Of a DNA stretch of 28,206 nucleotides, positions 24,597 through 28,206 are shown piece after piece. The translations under genes were made by a program, and so were the position numbers. Origin of the DNA: JAFDBW01 sp963723355 (GTDB lineage: Bacteria > Desulfobacterota > Desulfuromonadia > Desulfuromonadales > BM103); assembly GCA_963723355.1 (NCBI GenBank), contig CAVRQQ010000026.1, forward strand, positions 1-28,206, in the 5' to 3' direction. Every line of letters starts with the position of its first letter. Position 1 is the first letter of the stretch. The notes below the pieces were generated by a model. That model saw only the letters and a program-made list of their open reading frames with translations. It ran no database searches and was not told where the DNA came from.

Positions 24597-25168
24597 TGCG
24601 CTGGAGAGAACTGACCGGACAACTCTGGAAATCCCATCGCAATTCATTGATCTTGCTCGGTGTACTGCTGGTATTAAACCTGCTGCTTTTGGTGGTGCTG
24701 GAGCAGTTCGTTACGCCTCGCGTTGCTGAACGGGAAAGCAATTTCCTGAACAGACAGACTGAGGTCCGGCAGCTTCTGCGTAATCAGGGGGGGGCGACGA
24801 ACCCCCCTGAACAAGCTTACCTCATGGCCGCTCAGGATCTGTCGAAATTTTTTCAGGCTATCCCTGATTATCAGGAATTTACCGGTCTGATTGAGGAGCT
24901 TCTGGTCCTGTCCAGTCGCGCCCGTTTGAATATTACAAAAATCAGCTACAACTCCGCGCAACTCAAAGAAAGTGAGCTTCTGAAGTTCGGCCTGAATTTC
25001 AATGTCTCCGGAGATTACGATCAGATCAAGAAGTTCATCCACTCCCTTGAACAGTCGTCCAGATTGATTGCGATCAAACAGATCGGCCTGCAGGGTGCGG
25101 ATGACAAGGGTGTCAACCTGCGCTTGAACCTGGAAACCTATTTTCGGCCGGGAGGACGTGATACATGA
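24596..25168 (+). CDS. pilO: PilO-like inner-membrane assembly protein (GspM-like)
   Basis: A 190-residue bitopic protein with a short basic N-terminus, a membrane helix (about 17-38), a coiled coil with many Gln/Arg residues, and a C-terminal periplasmic domain. That domain contains the PilO-type GDYDQIKKFIHSLEQSSRL segment (about 139-157). PilN/PilO heterodimers form the periplasmic alignment subcomplex that connects the platform to the secretin-binding protein. It has a GGGAGG ribosome site, overlaps pilN by one base, and overlaps the next gene (ATGA). Confidence 0.85.
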   Translation: MRWRELTGQLWKSHRNSLILLGVLLVLNLLLLVVLEQFVTPRVAERESNFLNRQTEVRQLLRNQGGATNPPEQAYLMAAQDLSKFFQAIPDYQEFTGLIEELLVLSSRARLNITKISYNSAQLKESELLKFGLNFNVSGDYDQIKKFIHSLEQSSRLIAIKQIGLQGADDKGVNLRLNLETYFRPGGRDT

Positions 25169-25812
25169 ATCGCAAACGCGTCATCCTGGGGGCATTGCTC
25201 GGAGTGCTGGTGATCTGCCTGGTTTATGCCTACCTGGCGACCCCGCGCCTGGAAAAGGCCCCCCCAAGAGCGGCGAGCCTGCGTACGCAACCAGCCAACC
25301 AGGGATTCCCTGAGGGAGGCGAGAAAGAAACCCACGATCGCATTGACTTCGCTTACCAGACAGAGGAACCGCAGGAATTCACCGGTTCGCAGCGTGACAT
25401 TTTTCGGTTTGGGCAGCGCCGTCCGGTCGAGACTGCATCCACGACCCGGGTTGTTAAAAGGGAAGTCCCGGAACCCGTGGTTCTGCCCGAAGTTGTCCCT
25501 GTCGAAGTGATAAAGAAATCGTTGAGTCAATTCACCTTCCTGGGGTTCCTGGAAAAAGCTGGAGAAAAGACGGTCTTTCTCTCCAGTGGCGGCAACCTGT
25601 TCCTGGTCAAGCAGGGTGAACATTTCGGTGTCGGCCAGGAATTTCTGGTTGTCCAGATCGATGACAAGCTCCTGAAAGTGCGTCATACCGGCCGCGAAGG
25701 GTTGATAGAAGTCCGGTTGTTTGAGAAACAGAAACTCAACATGGCAGTCAGTGCGGTCAGTTTCCCGGTGCGGTCCACGTCAAGAGGCCAGGATGTCGGC
25801 TGCACAAGATGA
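25165..25812 (+). CDS. PilP/GspC-like periplasmic linker protein
   Basis: A 215-residue protein with an N-terminal membrane anchor (residues about 6-25). A Pro/Arg-rich linker is followed by a small beta domain (about 110-195: QFTFLGFLEKAGEKTVFLS, then VKQGEHFGVGQEFLVVQID). The domain resembles the homology region of GspC or PilP, which bridges the inner-membrane complex and the secretin. Position between the pilO-like gene and the secretin supports this; sequence similarity alone is modest. It overlaps the previous gene by four bases with a GGGAGGAC ribosome site. The last 20 or so residues (RSTSRGQDVGCTR) look unstructured. Confidence 0.7.
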   Translation: MNRKRVILGALLGVLVICLVYAYLATPRLEKAPPRAASLRTQPANQGFPEGGEKETHDRIDFAYQTEEPQEFTGSQRDIFRFGQRRPVETASTTRVVKREVPEPVVLPEVVPVEVIKKSLSQFTFLGFLEKAGEKTVFLSSGGNLFLVKQGEHFGVGQEFLVVQIDDKLLKVRHTGREGLIEVRLFEKQKLNMAVSAVSFPVRSTSRGQDVGCTR

Positions 25813-25986
25813 CCAGGGTTTCAGTGTCGACGAGATCTGGATTTCCCAGATGATATGCAGACCAAAACAAGTACGGTAATTCCTGGCCTGCATCGCAGCG
25901 CCGTGGCTTGAGAAAAATATATAATCCAGATGCAGCTCAGGAACTGGAAAATCCTGTCGATGAAAATGCCACAGAGGGAGAAGTCA

Positions 25987-28206
25987 ATGGCAAGAATCAA
26001 TAAGTTCCATTTAGCCGTATGGTTATTGCTGGCGCTTGCAGTTCTATGGGTCGGAGGCTGTACGTCGGCTATGGAGGCTCGTATGGCCTTCGAGGAAGCA
26101 GAACAACTGGTCGCCGAAGAGAATTACGACCTGGCCGTTGAAAAATATATCGAAGCGATTGACCTGGAACCGGGCAGCATGACCTACAAGCTGAATCTGG
26201 TCGCCTCTCAAACACGTGCTGCCGCTTATCATGTCAGAAAGGCGCGTGAATTAAGGGCATGCGGGAAAGTACGCCGAGGCAATGACAGAGTACTCCCGGG
26301 CCAAAGATTACGACCCCAGCATTGAAGTTGCGATACAGGAACAAGCTGATCTAAGAAATATCATGGAAGCGCAAAAGTACGCCGAAGAGGGGGCGGACTT
26401 TTATGCCAAGAAGAACCTGGTATTAGCCGGAAAAGCTATCGACAAGGCACTGAGCCTGGATGAAAACAATGCCCGTGCCCTGGCGATCAAGGACATGCTG
26501 GATCGTGATCGGAATACGATTTCCATGGACGGCATTGAACTGGACGTGGCCTCGGACGAGCCGATCACCCTGAGCTTCAAAGATGCCAATATCAAACAGG
26601 TGTTTGGCATCCTGTCGGATTTGAGCGGGATCAACTTCATCTTTGATGAAGGTATCCGCAGCCAGTCGATTTCGATCCTGCTGGAAAAAGCCAGCTTTAC
26701 CCAGGCGATGGAACTGATCATGCAGATGAATGGTCTGAGCAAGAAGGTGCTCAACAGCAAGACGATTATCATCTACCCCGAATCCCGCGAAAAATCGAAA
26801 CAGTACGAAGACCAGCTGATCCAGACCTTCTACCTGTCGCACATCGACGCCAAGAAGGCGGTCAACCTGTTGCGGACCATGCTGCAGCTGCGCAAGATTT
26901 ACGTCCACGAAGAGCGCAATGCCCTGGTGATCCGCGACAAACCGGAAGTTATCAGGCTCGCCGAACAGATCCTCGCCGCGGCGGACCGTGCCGATTCCGA
27001 GGTGCTTTTCGACGTCGAAGTGCTTGCCGTCAGGGATACCGATGCTTTGAACTTCGGACCGAGACTGAGCACCTACAGCACCAGCCTCGGGTTTTCCCAG
27101 GATGGAACAAATATCCTTGATGACGCTCTCGGCCCAGGATCCGATACGAGCGGATTGGCGACGAGTTTAAGTAGTTTACAGACTTTCTACACTCTCCCTA
27201 CAGCCGCATTCGATTTTGCGAAAACGCTGAATTCAACCGAGCTTCTGGCGAGTCCGAAAATCCGCGTCAAGAACAAGGAGAAGGCGAAAGTCCATATCGG
27301 CAAGCGTGACCCGATCGTGACAACGACACAAGTCGGCACCTCCGACTCAACGACACAGAACGTCCAGTACGTTGATTCCGGCATCAAACTCGATATCGAA
27401 CCAAATGTCCAACTCGACGGGACAGTGCTGACCAAGGTCAAGCTTGAGGTCAGCAGCGCAGAAAGACTGGATGCTGGTGATACAACAGGGGAGTCACCGA
27501 TTGCACTGACAACGACCAATGCGGAGACCTCCCTGGTGTTACTTGACGGTGCTCGCACCATCCTTGGCGGGCTGTACGAAAACAATAAAACCAACAACAA
27601 GTCAACGATCCCGTTTTTGGGAGAAATTCCCTGGCTTCGGGAGTTTGTTTACCAACTACTCAAATAACGAAGAGAAGCGTGAGATCATCCTGTCGATCAC
27701 ACCCTATATCATCAAGAAATTTGTACTCCCGGAAGTTGATGTCGCGACCATCTGGTCCGGTGGCGAGGACAACCTCAAGGACGGGCCGAACTTCGGCTCT
27801 TTTGTAAAGCCGTTTCTGAGCGAAATCGAGGCAACAAGACCTCTCGCCGCACCAGCAATCACGCCGGTGTCCATCATGGACTCAGATGATGGATTACCCT
27901 CATCCAAATCTGACGTGACGGGGCAAACAGATCCGGCAGGTGTTGACGGGGAAGTGGTGTCGAAACCGACCGCTGTCTCGACAACTGTTGTGGAAGAGAA
28001 ATCTGAACAGGAAGAAATGACTTCCTGGAAGGAAGCAACACCAACTGTTGGCGCTGCCGGTGAGATCGTGCCTACCGAACAAATCGCCTCAAAGCAGGAA
28101 ATCGGCACGCCGGTTGTCCCCGAGACAACTAATCCGGCTCCGGCGATCATCAGCTTTTCAGCTCCGGAGCAGGCTGCGCTGGGCCAGGATTTCACTGTTG
28201 CAGTAC
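25987..28206 (+). pseudogene. gspD: GspD/PilQ-type secretin lipoprotein with cohesin-like extension, partial, two frameshifts
   Basis: The outer-membrane pore of the apparatus. The ATG at 25987 has GAGGGAGAAG upstream and starts a lipoprotein signal ending VGGC (Cys25). A TPR-like pair follows (about 30-85: NYDLAVEKYIEAIDLEPG). The frame breaks at AAA 26266-26268; dropping one A rejoins ACG to KYAEAMTEYSRAK. Next come an STN/N0-like module (PITLSFKDANIKQVFGILS), an N1 domain (FYLSHIDAKKAVNLL) and the secretin domain (FDVEVLAVRDTDALNFG to SIPFLGEIPWL-type motif). A second break near 27638 is cured by removing one C, giving PWLGSLFTNYSNNEEKREI and SITPYIIKKF. The restored frame then runs through a Thr/Val/Glu-rich linker to SFSAPEQAALGQDFTVAV, a cohesin-like beginning cut by the window end. 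The gene may be intact in the organism. Confidence 0.88.

Noticed and set aside
25813..25986. Extension of the PilP-like gene or earlier secretin start at 25930
   Set aside because: No conserved residues are seen in any frame of the gap. The lipoprotein signal and ribosome site place the secretin start at 25987. A perfect TATAAT at 25920-25925 has no partner -35 box, so it was not listed as a promoter.

Overview
The window looks like a chromosomal segment of a Desulfuromonadales/Geobacterales-type bacterium (Desulfobacterota, formerly Deltaproteobacteria). This rests on gene content and order: tig-clpP-clpX-lon-HU followed by a PilM/N/O-type secretion operon with a secretin that appears to run into a cohesin-like extension. 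Base composition looks moderately GC-rich throughout. No transposase, integrase, phage gene or CRISPR array was seen. The species assignment is inference; no database was searched.

Layout. (a) 1-1.7 kb, minus strand: an M23 murein peptidase gene (frameshifted), then the start of a GspE N-terminal (MshEN) domain protein cut by the window edge. (b) 1.9-8.3 kb: an M20-family peptidase on the plus strand faces a minus-strand group: srkA (frameshifted), L-threonine aldolase and a large M16C metallopeptidase. (c) 8.4-11.5 kb: a divergent locus. A zinc-type medium-chain reductase (minus) is opposite a FadR/FCD-type GntR regulator translationally coupled to a YhdH/AcuI-like reductase (3' end frameshifted). 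A perfect 14-bp inverted repeat whose core fits the FCD-type operator pattern lies between them. (d) 11.5-12.7 kb: a stand-alone receiver protein and a TonB-like protein. (e) 12.8-13.3 kb: tRNAs Pro(UGG), Arg(UCU), His(GUG), Leu(UAG). (f) 13.4-19.4 kb: trigger factor, ClpP, ClpX, Lon and HU, a protein folding and quality-control block; a tRNA-like 5' fragment sits directly before lon. (g) 19.5-19.8 kb: tRNAs Asp(GUC), Val(UAC), Asp(GUC), the two Asp genes identical. (h) 19.85-20.17 kb: a gene-free stretch with an orphan terminator-like hairpin. (i) 20.2 kb to the end: gspF, gspE, pilM-, pilN-, pilO- and pilP-like genes and a lipoprotein secretin with N-terminal TPR-like repeats and a cohesin-like start after the secretin domain. 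Together these would form the inner-membrane platform, ATPase, alignment complex and outer-membrane pore of a hybrid type II secretion/type IV pilus-like apparatus. It resembles the atypical Oxp-type system I recall from Geobacter.

A recurring oddity is five single-base frameshifts in conserved genes (near 690, 3982, 11440, 26267 and 27638). At least four can be undone by adding or removing one base next to an identical base or in a short run. They look more like sequence or assembly errors than five independent gene deaths, but the window alone cannot decide.
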